This document shows, one piece after another, positions 33,604 through 41,822 of a DNA stretch of 64,000 nucleotides. A model generated the notes under the pieces. That model saw only the letters and a list, made by a program, of their open reading frames with translations, was not told where the DNA came from and ran no database searches. Each line of letters starts with the position of its first letter. Positions within the stretch are counted from its first letter, which is position 1. The translations under genes were made by a program, and so were the position numbers. This stretch comes from an uncultured Dehalococcoidia bacterium (GTDB taxonomy: Bacteria; Chloroflexota; Dehalococcoidia; Lucifugimonadales; JADFKI01): the NCBI GenBank assembly GCA_958295865.1, contig CATQHF010000001.1:186001-250000 (forward strand), written 5' to 3'.

Positions 33604-34278
33604 ATGACTACCAAGCCCGCAGCCACATCATCCCACGCGGACGAGTACGCGTTCCCAAGAGCGCTGCCCAAGCCACCGCCTAAGCCCTTCGGCATGCAGC
33701 AAGAACCCTTCGCCTCCGAAATCCGCTCCGTACTGCGGCGACGCTTCGCCCGGCGTCCCGACGCCCTGGTAGCCGGTGAGGGCTATCTGTGCCACGACAC
33801 GCGCAATCGCGTCGGATGGCTTGTACCCGACTGCATAATCGCCTTCGGCGTCGACCCTGAGGCGATTAGGCGGCGCAACGGCTATGTGATAAGCGAAGTG
33901 GGCAGGCTGCCCGACTTCGTGCTTGAGATAGCGTCCGAGAGCACCGGAAGGGCGGACTTCACCAGAAAGCGCGCAGGCTACGCGCGCTACGGCGTAGCCG
34001 AGTATTGGCGCTTCGACGCAAGCGGCGGCGACTACCACGACCTCCCGTTGGCAGGCGATGCGCTGGTAGATGGCGCGTACCAGCCGATTGCTCTGCGCCA
34101 CGAAGCGGACGGCGTAATCCGGGGACACAGCGCCGTTCTTGAACTGGACTTGTGCTGGGACGCGGGACGGCTGCGCTTCTACGACCCCGTCGCGGGCAGA
34201 TACCTCAACAACTTGGACGAAGCGGAAGCCGAGGCGCAGCGGCTTCGGGAGCTATTGCGCCAGCTGCAATCGAGATAA
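33604..34278 (+). CDS. Uma2-family (DUF820) nuclease-fold protein, array 1
   Basis: 224 residues. Uma2 proteins have a PD-(D/E)xK nuclease fold; activity is mostly unproven. Catalytic candidates: the aspartate in WLVPDCIIAFGVD (about 77), glutamate in PDFVLEIASEST (about 108), and lysine in DFTRKRAGYARYGVAEYWRF (about 122). The N-terminus has a KPPPKPFG stretch instead of the usual YEEF start. C-terminal NNLDEAEAEAQRLRELLRQL is a short coiled coil. Identical in sequence to unit 2. Confidence 0.88.
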   Translation: MTTKPAATSSHADEYAFPRALPKPPPKPFGMQQEPFASEIRSVLRRRFARRPDALVAGEGYLCHDTRNRVGWLVPDCIIAFGVDPEAIRRRNGYVISEVGRLPDFVLEIASESTGRADFTRKRAGYARYGVAEYWRFDASGGDYHDLPLAGDALVDGAYQPIALRHEADGVIRGHSAVLELDLCWDAGRLRFYDPVAGRYLNNLDEAEAEAQRLRELLRQLQSR

Positions 34279-34296
34279 TCCGCCATTCTAGTATGC

Positions 34297-34356
34297 AGCG
34301 AACAAGATAATGCTGACCCGCGCTATGATAAGCCATCAGTAGATTATCTCATCCAT
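34297..34356 (-). pseudogene. Broken copy of the 33-codon membrane ORF, spacer 1 (also 35171, 36045, 36919)
   Basis: On the minus strand ATGGATGAGATAATCTAC then TGA where intact copies have TGG, after which the frame still encodes IIARVSIILFA and ends at the joint with the Uma2 3' end. The same relic lies at 35171-35230, 36045-36104 and 36919-36978. It entered the array before the 874-bp duplications. Confidence 0.7.
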
Positions 34357-34477
34357 ATAGCGCCTTTATCCTACGCGGCGCATCGCCTACAATGACACAG
34401 AAGCGAACCCACATTACGCGCGCAGCGCTCCAAGACTGGTGAAAGTAGCGAATTGAACGCATACATCGAGGTCGCCT

Positions 34478-35152
34478 ATGACTACCAAGCCCGCAGCCAC
34501 ATCATCCCACGCGGACGAGTACGCGTTCCCAAGAGCGCTGCCCAAGCCACCGCCTAAGCCCTTCGGCATGCAGCAAGAACCCTTCGCCTCCGAAATCCGC
34601 TCCGTACTGCGGCGACGCTTCGCCCGGCGTCCCGACGCCCTGGTAGCCGGTGAGGGCTATCTGTGCCACGACACGCGCAATCGCGTCGGATGGCTTGTAC
34701 CCGACTGCATAATCGCCTTCGGCGTCGACCCTGAGGCGATTAGGCGGCGCAACGGCTATGTGATAAGCGAAGTGGGCAGGCTGCCCGACTTCGTGCTTGA
34801 GATAGCGTCCGAGAGCACCGGAAGGGCGGACTTCACCAGAAAGCGCGCAGGCTACGCGCGCTACGGCGTAGCCGAGTATTGGCGCTTCGACGCAAGCGGC
34901 GGCGACTACCACGACCTCCCGTTGGCAGGCGATGCGCTGGTAGATGGCGCGTACCAGCCGATTGCTCTGCGCCACGAAGCGGACGGCGTAATCCGGGGAC
35001 ACAGCGCCGTTCTTGAACTGGACTTGTGCTGGGACGCGGGACGGCTGCGCTTCTACGACCCCGTCGCGGGCAGATACCTCAACAACTTGGACGAAGCGGA
35101 AGCCGAGGCGCAGCGGCTTCGGGAGCTATTGCGCCAGCTGCAATCGAGATAA
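34478..35152 (+). CDS. Uma2-family protein, array 2
   Basis: 224 residues, same protein as unit 1. Promoter -10 is TACAAT (34388-34393) instead of TATAAT, so it may be weaker. Catalytic residues are kept. Confidence 0.88.
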   Translation: MTTKPAATSSHADEYAFPRALPKPPPKPFGMQQEPFASEIRSVLRRRFARRPDALVAGEGYLCHDTRNRVGWLVPDCIIAFGVDPEAIRRRNGYVISEVGRLPDFVLEIASESTGRADFTRKRAGYARYGVAEYWRFDASGGDYHDLPLAGDALVDGAYQPIALRHEADGVIRGHSAVLELDLCWDAGRLRFYDPVAGRYLNNLDEAEAEAQRLRELLRQLQSR

Positions 35153-35351
35153 TCCGCCATTCTAGTATGCAGCGAACAAGATAATGCTGACCCGCGCTAT
35201 GATAAGCCATCAGTAGATTATCTCATCCATATAGCGCCTTTATCCTACGCGGCGCATCGCCTACAATGACACAGAAGCGAACCCACATCACGCGCGCAGC
35301 GCTCCAAGACTGGTGAAAGTAGCGAATTGAACGCATACATCGAGGTCGCCT

Positions 35352-36026
35352 ATGACTACCAAGCCCGCAGCCACATCATCCCACGCGGACGAGTACGCGT
35401 TCCCAAGAGCGCTGCCCAAGCCACCGCCTAAGCCCTTCGGCATGCAGCAAGAACCCTTCGCCTCCGAAATCCGCTCCGTACTGCGGCGACACTTCGCCCG
35501 GCGTCCCGACGCCCTGGTAGCCGGTGAGGGCTATCTGTGCCACGACACACGCAATCGCGTCGGATGGCTCGTACCCGACTGCATAATCGCCTTCGGCGTC
35601 GACCCTGAGGCGATTAGGCGGCGCAACGGCTATGTGATAAGCGAAGTGGGCAGGCTGCCCGACTTCGTGCTTGAGATAGCGTCCGAGAGCACCGGAAGGG
35701 CGGACTTCACCAGAAAGCGCGCAGGATACGCGCGCTACGGCGTAGCCGAGTATTGGCGCTTCGACGCAAGCGGCGGCGACTACCACGACCTGCCGTTGGC
35801 AGGCGATGCCCTGGTAGATGGCGCGTATCAGCCGATTGCTCTGCGCCACGAAGCGGACGGCGTAATCCGGGGACACAGCGCCGTTCTCGAACTGGACTTG
35901 TGCTGGGTCGCGGGACGGCTGCGCTTCTACGATCCCGTCGCGGGAAGATACCTCAACAACTTGGACGAAGCGGAAGCCGAGGCGCGGCGGCTTCGGGAGC
36001 TACTGCGCCGGCTGCAATCGAGATAA
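35352..36026 (+). CDS. Uma2-family protein, array 3
   Basis: 224 residues. Differs from units 1-2 by H for R in LRRHFARRPD, V for D in DLCWVAGRLRF and R for Q twice in the C-terminal coiled coil. The D-to-V change is outside the nuclease motifs. -10 is TACAAT. Confidence 0.88.
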   Translation: MTTKPAATSSHADEYAFPRALPKPPPKPFGMQQEPFASEIRSVLRRHFARRPDALVAGEGYLCHDTRNRVGWLVPDCIIAFGVDPEAIRRRNGYVISEVGRLPDFVLEIASESTGRADFTRKRAGYARYGVAEYWRFDASGGDYHDLPLAGDALVDGAYQPIALRHEADGVIRGHSAVLELDLCWVAGRLRFYDPVAGRYLNNLDEAEAEARRLRELLRRLQSR

Positions 36027-36225
36027 TCCGCCATCCTAGGATGCAGCGAACAAGATAATGCTGACCCGCGCGATGATAAGCCATCAGTAGATTATCTCAT
36101 CCATATAGCGCCTTTATCCTACACGGCGCATCGCCTATAATGGCGCAGAAGCGAACCCACATTACGCGCGCAGCGCTCCACGACTGGTGAAAGTAGCGAA
36201 TTGAACGCATACATCGAGGTCGCCT

Positions 36226-36900
36226 ATGACTACCAAGCCCGCAGCCACATCATCCCACGCGGACGAGTACGCGTTCCCAAGAGCGCTGCCCAAGCCACCG
36301 CCTAAGCCCTTCGGCATGCAGCAAGAACCCTTCGCCTCCGAAATCCGCTCCGTACTGCGGCGACACTTCGCCCGGCGTCCCGACGCCCTGGTAGCCGGTG
36401 AGGGCTATCTGTGCCACGACACACGCAATCGCGTCGGATGGCTCGTACCCGACTGCATAATCGCCTTCGGCGTCGACCCTGAGGCGATTAGGCGGCGCAA
36501 CGGCTATGTGATAAGCGAAGTGGGCAGGCTGCCCGACTTCGTGCTTGAGATAGCGTCCGAGAGCACCGGAAGGGCGGACTTCACCAGAAAGCGCGCAGGA
36601 TACGCGCGCTACGGCGTAGCCGAGTATTGGCGCTTCGACGCAAGCGGCGGCGACTACCACGACCTGCCGTTGGCAGGCGATGCCCTGGTAGATGGCGCGT
36701 ATCAGCCGATTGCTCTGCGCCACGAAGCGGACGGCGTAATCCGGGGACACAGCGCCGTTCTCGAACTGGACTTGTGCTGGGTCGCGGGACGGCTGCGCTT
36801 CTACGATCCCGTCGCGGGAAGATACCTCAACAACTTGGACGAAGCGGAAGCCGAGGCGCGGCGGCTTCGGGAGCTACTGCGCCGGCTGCAATCGAGATAA
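36226..36900 (+). CDS. Uma2-family protein, array 4
   Basis: 224 residues, same protein as unit 3, but with TATAAT in its promoter and a GGCGC change just after it, as in units 5-7. So promoter and coding blocks have been reshuffled among units. Confidence 0.88.
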   Translation: MTTKPAATSSHADEYAFPRALPKPPPKPFGMQQEPFASEIRSVLRRHFARRPDALVAGEGYLCHDTRNRVGWLVPDCIIAFGVDPEAIRRRNGYVISEVGRLPDFVLEIASESTGRADFTRKRAGYARYGVAEYWRFDASGGDYHDLPLAGDALVDGAYQPIALRHEADGVIRGHSAVLELDLCWVAGRLRFYDPVAGRYLNNLDEAEAEARRLRELLRRLQSR

Positions 36901-37099
36901 TCCGCCATCCTAGGATGCAGCGAACAAGATAATGCTGACCCGCGCGATGATAAGCCCTCAGTAGATTATCTCATCCATATAGCGCCTTTATCCTACACGG
37001 CGCATCGCCTATAATGGCGCAGAAGCGAACCCACATTACGCGCGCAGCGCTCCACGACTGGTGAAAGTAGCGAATTGAACGCATACATCGAGGTCGCCT

Positions 37100-37795
37100 A
37101 TGACTACCAAGCCCGCAGCCACATCATCACACGCGGACGAGTACGCGTTCCCAAGAGCGCTGCCCAAGCCACCGCCTAAGCCCTTCGGCATGCAGCAAGA
37201 ACCCTTCGCCTCCGAAATCCGCTCCGTACTGCGGCAACGCTTCGCCCGGCGTACCGACGCGCTGGTAGCCGGTGAGGGCTATCTGTGCCACGACACGCGC
37301 AATCGCGTCGGATGGCTCGTACCCGACTGCATAATCGCCTTCGGCGTCGACCCTGAGGCGATTAGGCGGCGCAACGGCTATGTGATAAGCGAAGTGGGCA
37401 GGCTGCCCGACTTCGTGCTTGAGATAGCGTCCGAGAGCACGGGAAGGGCGGACTTCACCAGAAAGCGCGCAGGCTACGCGCGCTACGGCGTAGCCGAGTA
37501 TTGGCGCTTCGACGCAAGCGGCGGCGGCTACCACGACCTCCCGTTGGCAGGCGATGCGCTGGTAGATGGCGCGTACCAGCCGATTGCTCTGCGCCACGAG
37601 GCGGACGGCGTAATCCGAGGACACAGCGCCGTTCTCGAACTGGACTTGTGCTGGGACGCGGGACGGCTGCGCTTCTACGATCCCGTCGCGGGAAGATACC
37701 TCAACAACTTGGACGAAGCCGAGAACCGCGCGGACGAAGCGGAAGCCGAGGCGCGGCGGCTTCGAGATCTATTGCGCCGGCTGCAATCGAGATAA
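37100..37795 (+). CDS. Uma2-family protein, array 5 (+1 heptad)
   Basis: 231 residues. LRQRFARRTDALV and GGGYHD distinguish it. One extra heptad, ENRADEA, has been inserted in the C-terminal coiled coil. It is the last unit followed by no mini-ORF relic; the spacer changes to GCGCGGTCATTTTCACCCCG. Confidence 0.88.
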   Translation: MTTKPAATSSHADEYAFPRALPKPPPKPFGMQQEPFASEIRSVLRQRFARRTDALVAGEGYLCHDTRNRVGWLVPDCIIAFGVDPEAIRRRNGYVISEVGRLPDFVLEIASESTGRADFTRKRAGYARYGVAEYWRFDASGGGYHDLPLAGDALVDGAYQPIALRHEADGVIRGHSAVLELDLCWDAGRLRFYDPVAGRYLNNLDEAENRADEAEAEARRLRDLLRRLQSR

Positions 37796-37990
37796 TCCGC
37801 CATCCTAAGATGCGCGGTCATTTTCACCCCGTCACACCTGCGAAAGAGCGTCAAAAATCATGCCACCGAACAGCGCCTTTATCCTACGCGGCGCATTGCC
37901 TATAATGGCGCAGAAGCGAACCCACATTACGCGCGCAGCGCTCCACGACTGGTGAAAGTAGCGAATTGAACGCATACATCGAGGTCGCCT

Positions 37991-38770
37991 ATGACTACCA
38001 AGCCCGCAGCCACATCATCACACGCGGACGAGTACGCGTTCCCAAGAGCGCTGCCCAAGCCACCGCCTAAGCCCTTCGGCATGCAGCAAGAACCCTTCGC
38101 CTCCGAAATCCGCTCCGTACTGCGGCAACACTTCGCCCGGCGTCCCGACGCCCTGGTAGCCGGTGAGGGCTATCTGTGCCACGACACGCGCAATCGCGTC
38201 GGCTGGCTCGTACCCGACTGCATAATCGCCTTCGGCGTCGACCCTGAGGCGATTAGGCGGCGCAACGGCTATGTGATAAGCGAAGTGGGCAGGCTGCCCG
38301 ACTTCGTGCTTGAGATAGCGTCCGAGAGCACCGGAAGGGCGGACTTCACCAGAAAGCGCGCAGGCTACGCGCGCTACGGCGTAGCCGAGTATTGGCGCTT
38401 CGACGCAAGCGGCGGCGGCTACCACGACCTCCCGTTGGCAGGCGATGCGCTGGTAGATGGCGCGTACCAGCCGATTGCTCTGCGCCACGAGGCGGACGGC
38501 GTAATCCGAGGACACAGCGCCGTTCTCGAACTGGACTTGTGCTGGGACGCGGGACGGCTGCGCTTCTACGACCCCGTCGCGGGAAGATACCTCAACAACT
38601 TGGACGAAGCCGAGAATCGCGCGGACGAAGCCGAGAGCAACTTGGACGAAGCCGAGAATCGCGCGGATGAAGCCGAGAACAACTTGGGCGAAGCCGAGAA
38701 TCGCGCGGACGAAGCCGAAGCCGAGGCGCGGCGGCTTCGAGAGCTATTGCGCCGGCTGCAATCGAGATAA
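37991..38770 (+). CDS. Uma2-family protein, array 6 (+5 heptads)
   Basis: 259 residues, the coiled coil extended by 35 residues of NLDEAEN/RADEAES-type heptads coded by 21-bp units GACGAAGCCGAGAATCGCGC. The catalytic core is unchanged. Confidence 0.88.
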   Translation: MTTKPAATSSHADEYAFPRALPKPPPKPFGMQQEPFASEIRSVLRQHFARRPDALVAGEGYLCHDTRNRVGWLVPDCIIAFGVDPEAIRRRNGYVISEVGRLPDFVLEIASESTGRADFTRKRAGYARYGVAEYWRFDASGGGYHDLPLAGDALVDGAYQPIALRHEADGVIRGHSAVLELDLCWDAGRLRFYDPVAGRYLNNLDEAENRADEAESNLDEAENRADEAENNLGEAENRADEAEAEARRLRELLRRLQSR

Positions 38771-38971
38771 TCCGCCATCCTAGGATGCGCGGTCATTTTG
38801 CAATTTCTCCCCATCACACCTGCGAAAGAGCGTTAAAAACCATGCCACCGAAAGCGCCTTTATCCTACGCGGCGCATCGCCTATAATGGCGCAGAAGCGA
38901 ACCCACATCACGCGCACAGCGCTCCACGACTGGTGAAAGTAGCGAATTGAACGCATACATCGAGGTCGCCT

Positions 38972-39793
38972 ATGACTACCAAGCCCGCAGCCACATCATC
39001 ACACGCGGACGAGTACGCGTTCCCAAGAGCGCTGCCCAAGCCACCGCCTAAGCCCTTCGGCATGCAGCAAGAACCCTTCGCCTCCGAAATCCGCTCCGTA
39101 CTGCGGCAACACTTCGCCCGGCGTACCGACGCCCTGGTAGCCGGTGAGGGCTATCTGTGCCACGACACACGCAATCGCGTCGGATGGCTCGTACCCGACT
39201 GCATAATCGCCTTCGGCGTCGACCCTGAGGCGATTAGGCGGCGCAACGGCTATGTGATAAGCGAAGTGGGCAGGCTGCCCGACTTCGTGCTTGAGATAGC
39301 GTCCGAGAGCACCGGGAGGGCGGACTTCACCAGAAAGCGCGCAGGCTACGCGCGCTACGGCGTAGCCGAGTATTGGCGCTTCGACGCAAGCGGCGGCGAC
39401 TACCACGACCTCCCGTTGGCAGGCGATGCGCTGGTAGACGGCGCGTACCAGCCGATTGCTCTGCGCCACGAAGCGGACGGCGTAATCCGGGGACACAGCG
39501 CCGTTCTCGAACTGGACTTGTGCTGGGACGCGGGACGGTTGCGCTTCTACGACCCCGTCGCCGGCAGATACCTCAACAACTTGGACGAAGCCGAGAATCG
39601 CGCGGACGAAGCCGAGAGCAACTTGGACGAAGCCGAGAATCGCGCGGACGAAGCCGAGAACCGCGCGGATGAAGCCGAGAGCAACTTGAACGAAGCCGAG
39701 AATCGCGCAGACGAAGCCGAGAACCGCGCAGACGAAGCCGAAGCCGAGGCGCGGCGGCTTCGGGAGCTATTGCGCCGACTGCAATCGAGATAA
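38972..39793 (+). CDS. Uma2-family protein, array 7 (+7 heptads)
   Basis: 273 residues, longest member: 49 residues more than unit 1, exactly seven heptads (NRADEAE, SNLDEAE, SNLNEAE variants). The extra repeats should lengthen an alpha-helical coiled coil that may drive oligomerisation. After it the array ends in a REP-3 repeat. Confidence 0.88.
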   Translation: MTTKPAATSSHADEYAFPRALPKPPPKPFGMQQEPFASEIRSVLRQHFARRTDALVAGEGYLCHDTRNRVGWLVPDCIIAFGVDPEAIRRRNGYVISEVGRLPDFVLEIASESTGRADFTRKRAGYARYGVAEYWRFDASGGDYHDLPLAGDALVDGAYQPIALRHEADGVIRGHSAVLELDLCWDAGRLRFYDPVAGRYLNNLDEAENRADEAESNLDEAENRADEAENRADEAESNLNEAENRADEAENRADEAEAEARRLRELLRRLQSR

Positions 39794-39854
39794 TCCGCCA
39801 TTCTAGGACGCGCGGTCATTTTGCACTTCACCCCGTCACTCCCGCTCACTCGCC

Positions 39855-39978
39855 CGTCATCCCTGCTTTCGCAGGAATCCAGCGTCTTGGGATAGCCCAA
39901 AATATGCGAAAGCGCCTACATTCTAAGGTTCTGAATCCCCGCTTTCACGGGAATGACGCAAACGTCCACACAACCTAG
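39855..39978. repeat. REP-3 repeat, full copy
   Basis: CGTCATCCCTGCTTTCGCAG hairpin, GGGATAGCCCAAAATATGCG core, CCCGCTTTCACGGG hairpin and ACAACCTAGTT end, one base before the stop codon of the mini-ORF on the other strand. Confidence 0.75.
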
Positions 39979-39979
39979 T

Positions 39980-40081
39980 TCACTCAAAATCTTCCAGTAT
40001 CCAGCGCCAAAAACGCCACAAAGCGAACAAGATAATGCTGACCCGCGCGATGATAAGCCCCCAATAGATTATCTCATCCAT
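39980..40081 (-). CDS. 33-residue predicted membrane peptide, copy A
   Basis: ATG at 40081, TGA at 39982-39980. The peptide begins MDEIIYWGLIIARVSIILFA, one hydrophobic helix, followed by a Trp/Arg-rich part (LWRFWRWILEDFE). Copy B at 42202-42303 differs in only four codons, three of them silent (TAT/TAC, ATC/ATT, GAA/GAG) and one Leu/Met, which argues for selection on the protein. Its start overlaps the end of the zeta-like fragment by 8 nt. Size and shape resemble type I toxin peptides or small membrane regulators; function unknown. Confidence 0.6.
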   Translation of the reverse strand: MDEIIYWGLIIARVSIILFALWRFWRWILEDFE

Positions 40082-40184
40082 TCCCATTCCAATGAAAGCC
40101 AAGCCGCTCCGTGAACGCCGTTTTGCCCGCCCCATTTGGACCGGCGATTATCAAGATGTGCTTGGATGTGGACATATGCGCCAT
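40074..40184 (-). pseudogene. Zeta-toxin/AAA-like P-loop fragment
   Basis: A 36-codon frame, MAHMSTSKHILIIAGPNGAG then KTAFTERLGFH, has a perfect Walker A (GPNGAGKT) in the style of zeta-toxin kinases. After about 26 residues it breaks off at the 18-nt word GAAAGCCAAGCCGCTCCG (plus strand 40094-40111), which is also in the LLM oxidoreductase gene (33314-33331). It then stops inside the mini-ORF start. Clearly a truncated relic. Confidence 0.65.
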
Positions 40185-40200
40185 TGTACTATATTGGAGT

Positions 40201-40283
40201 AGGACTTACGCAGTTGAGCCCGATTTCGTACTTGAAACGGCTCAATCTCGGGTAGGAGTTCATATTCAAGTGCGTAAATCCTG
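40201..40283. repeat. MITE-2 repeat copy 2, with target duplication
   Basis: Inverted ends AGGACTTACGCA and TGCGTAAATCCT. Directly outside are 13-bp direct repeats ACTATATTGGAGT at 40188-40200 and 40284-40296, good evidence that this 83-bp element inserted as a unit. It lies upstream of the zeta-like fragment. Confidence 0.82.
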
Positions 40284-40348
40284 ACTATATTGGAGTACAA
40301 TAAAATCATCGTTAGGGTGTCGTATGCCATTGGGCTATACCGACGCGG

Positions 40349-40378
40349 GGGTTGCTCTCCGATGCAGGAGGGCAGCCC
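40349..40378 (+). terminator. Terminator-like hairpin
   Basis: GGGTTGCTCTCC, loop GATGCA, GGAGGGCAGCCC, then TCTTTG: 12 pairs with two G-U. It lies 107 nt before the methyltransferase gene; T-run weak, so it may be an attenuator or simply an isolated structure. Confidence 0.45.
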
Positions 40379-40485
40379 TCTTTGCTATGCCGGTTCATGT
40401 TGCCGTGTTTGACATTCCATAGAACTATTGTTGCGTTCCGTGTGTTATAATCCACGACAAGAACCTGACAATATAGGAAACGCGC

Positions 40486-41553
40486 ATGGCAGCCCCAAAC
40501 TTCAACAACCGCACGCTATACCACCTCGACAACCTCGATGTGCTGCGCGGCATGAACAGCGAGAGCGTTCACCTCATCGCCACCGACCCGCCCTTCAACA
40601 AGGGCAGGGACTTTCATGCCACGCCCGACAGCCTCGCCGCGGGCGCGCGCTTTCAGGATCGCTGGAAGTGGGACAACGACGTTCATCCCGACTGGGTGGA
40701 CAAGATACAAGACGACTGGCCCGCCGTATGGTCGGTGATTGAATCTTCCAGAGAATCCTGGGGCGACGACATGGCGGCGTTCCTCTGCTTCATGGGCGTG
40801 CGCCTGATGGAGATGCGCCGCGTACTGCGCGAGGACGGCAGCATCTACCTGCACTGCGACCCAACCGCAAGCCACTACCTCAAAGCGCTGATGGACGCCA
40901 TTTTCGGCGGCAAGAACTTCCTTAGCGAAATTATATGGCAACGCACCAACGCTCACAGCGATACTAAACAGGGTAGGCGACAGCATGGACGGATTCATGA
41001 TGTGCTGTTGTACTACAAGAAGGGCAGCAACTGGATATGGAATCCAATTTATACCGACTATGACAAGGAATATGTCGAGAACTTCTACCGCGAGATTGAA
41101 GAAGGCACTAAGCGACGGTATCAAAGAGGCGATTTGACGGCAGCCAAGCCCGGAGGGGATACATCATACAAGTGGCGTGTCAAGCGTTCTATCGGCGGTG
41201 AGTGGGCGGCAGACTTGTCAGATGAGTGGAAAAGTCCCAAGCAGGGATGGGAATATAAGGGTGTTCCGCCATACAAGGGGCGGTATTGGGGTTTCTCACA
41301 AGACAATATGCGTGAGTTCGCCAATGAAGGACGGCTCGTCTATTCGCGCAATGGGATGCCGAGATACAAGCGTTATATCGATGAGATGCCGGGCGTAACT
41401 TTGCAAGATATGTGGGCGGACATAAAGCCAACTCAAGGCAAAGAACGAACCGGCTATCCAACGCAGAAGCCGCTCCGCAAACGCCGCCTGCTCCACGCAC
41501 TCAGCGAACAGACGCGCCGGCTGCTCCCCCTCCGGCCAAGGGCACATGCGTAA
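40486..41553 (+). CDS. DNA adenine methyltransferase with foreign C-terminus (chimera)
   Basis: 355 residues. Residues 1-327 are a type III-like N6-adenine methyltransferase: LIATDPPFNKGRDFH (motif IV), SIYLHCDPTASHYLKALMD, FLSEIIWQRTNAHSDTKQGR, and the GYPTQKPL motif at the end. In this permuted class the SAM-binding FxGxG follows GYPTQKP, but here, from QKPL on, the frame runs into an antisense copy of the LLM oxidoreductase 5' end (KRRLLHALSEQTRRLLPLRP). So the SAM motif is lost and the enzyme should be inactive. RBS AGGAAA precedes the ATG. Confidence 0.75.
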   Translation: MAAPNFNNRTLYHLDNLDVLRGMNSESVHLIATDPPFNKGRDFHATPDSLAAGARFQDRWKWDNDVHPDWVDKIQDDWPAVWSVIESSRESWGDDMAAFLCFMGVRLMEMRRVLREDGSIYLHCDPTASHYLKALMDAIFGGKNFLSEIIWQRTNAHSDTKQGRRQHGRIHDVLLYYKKGSNWIWNPIYTDYDKEYVENFYREIEEGTKRRYQRGDLTAAKPGGDTSYKWRVKRSIGGEWAADLSDEWKSPKQGWEYKGVPPYKGRYWGFSQDNMREFANEGRLVYSRNGMPRYKRYIDEMPGVTLQDMWADIKPTQGKERTGYPTQKPLRKRRLLHALSEQTRRLLPLRPRAHA

Positions 41554-41612
41554 AAAGTCCAAACTTCATAGTCGTAATTTATCACATCTGGGCAAGATAT
41601 AGAGGAATTGCC
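41467..41612 (+). repeat. Duplicated fragment of the LLM gene 5' region
   Basis: From AAGCCGCTCCGCAAACGCCG to about GATATAGAGGAATT this matches 33321-33463, i.e. the first 100 nt of the LLM gene and 40 nt upstream, with few changes. The left joint falls in the same AAGCCGCTCCG word that ends the zeta-like fragment, so a shared short sequence was used for recombination. Confidence 0.85.
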
Positions 41613-41629
41613 GCATTTTAGGGGTTGAC

Positions 41630-41728
41630 ATGCAGAAATACATGTTCTATGATTTGCGTGTCGGTATTAGATTGTTAGTTCAGATATATCGAGAGGAGGT
41701 GACAGCATATCTGAAATGGATGGGATGA
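41630..41728 (+). CDS. Possible 32-residue peptide
   Basis: MQKYMFYDLRVGIRLLVQIY and so on, starting 5 nt after AGGGG. No relative known; an amphipathic helix is possible. It lies upstream of the 125-residue gene and could be a leader, or chance. Nothing else is seen between 41613 and 41822. Confidence 0.3.
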   Translation: MQKYMFYDLRVGIRLLVQIYREEVTAYLKWMG

Positions 41729-41822
41729 TCATCGTTAAGTCTTGAAAAGCACGCGGTTCTATGAGCGATCTAGTACGGCAGCTGTTTGAGGCGGCAACAC
41801 TGACAAAAGAAAGGAGAAACAA

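Larger units (their letters stand above)
33481..39800 (+). repeat. Seven-unit tandem array of Uma2 genes
   Basis: Gene starts lie at 33604, 34478, 35352, 36226, 37100, 37991 and 38972: four exact 874-bp steps, then 891 and 981. Each unit has promoter, about 85-nt leader, gene and spacer. Units 1-2 encode identical proteins, as do units 3-4, so duplication or gene conversion is recent. Spacers after genes 1-4 carry a broken copy of the 33-codon membrane ORF; spacers after 5-7 carry a different, REP-like sequence (GCGCGGTCATTTT...). Confidence 0.95.

Noticed and set aside
33628..39496. 165-166-codon antisense frame conserved in all seven Uma2 units
   Set aside because: Conservation follows from near-identical DNA; the frame has no ribosome site and mirrors the Uma2 codons.
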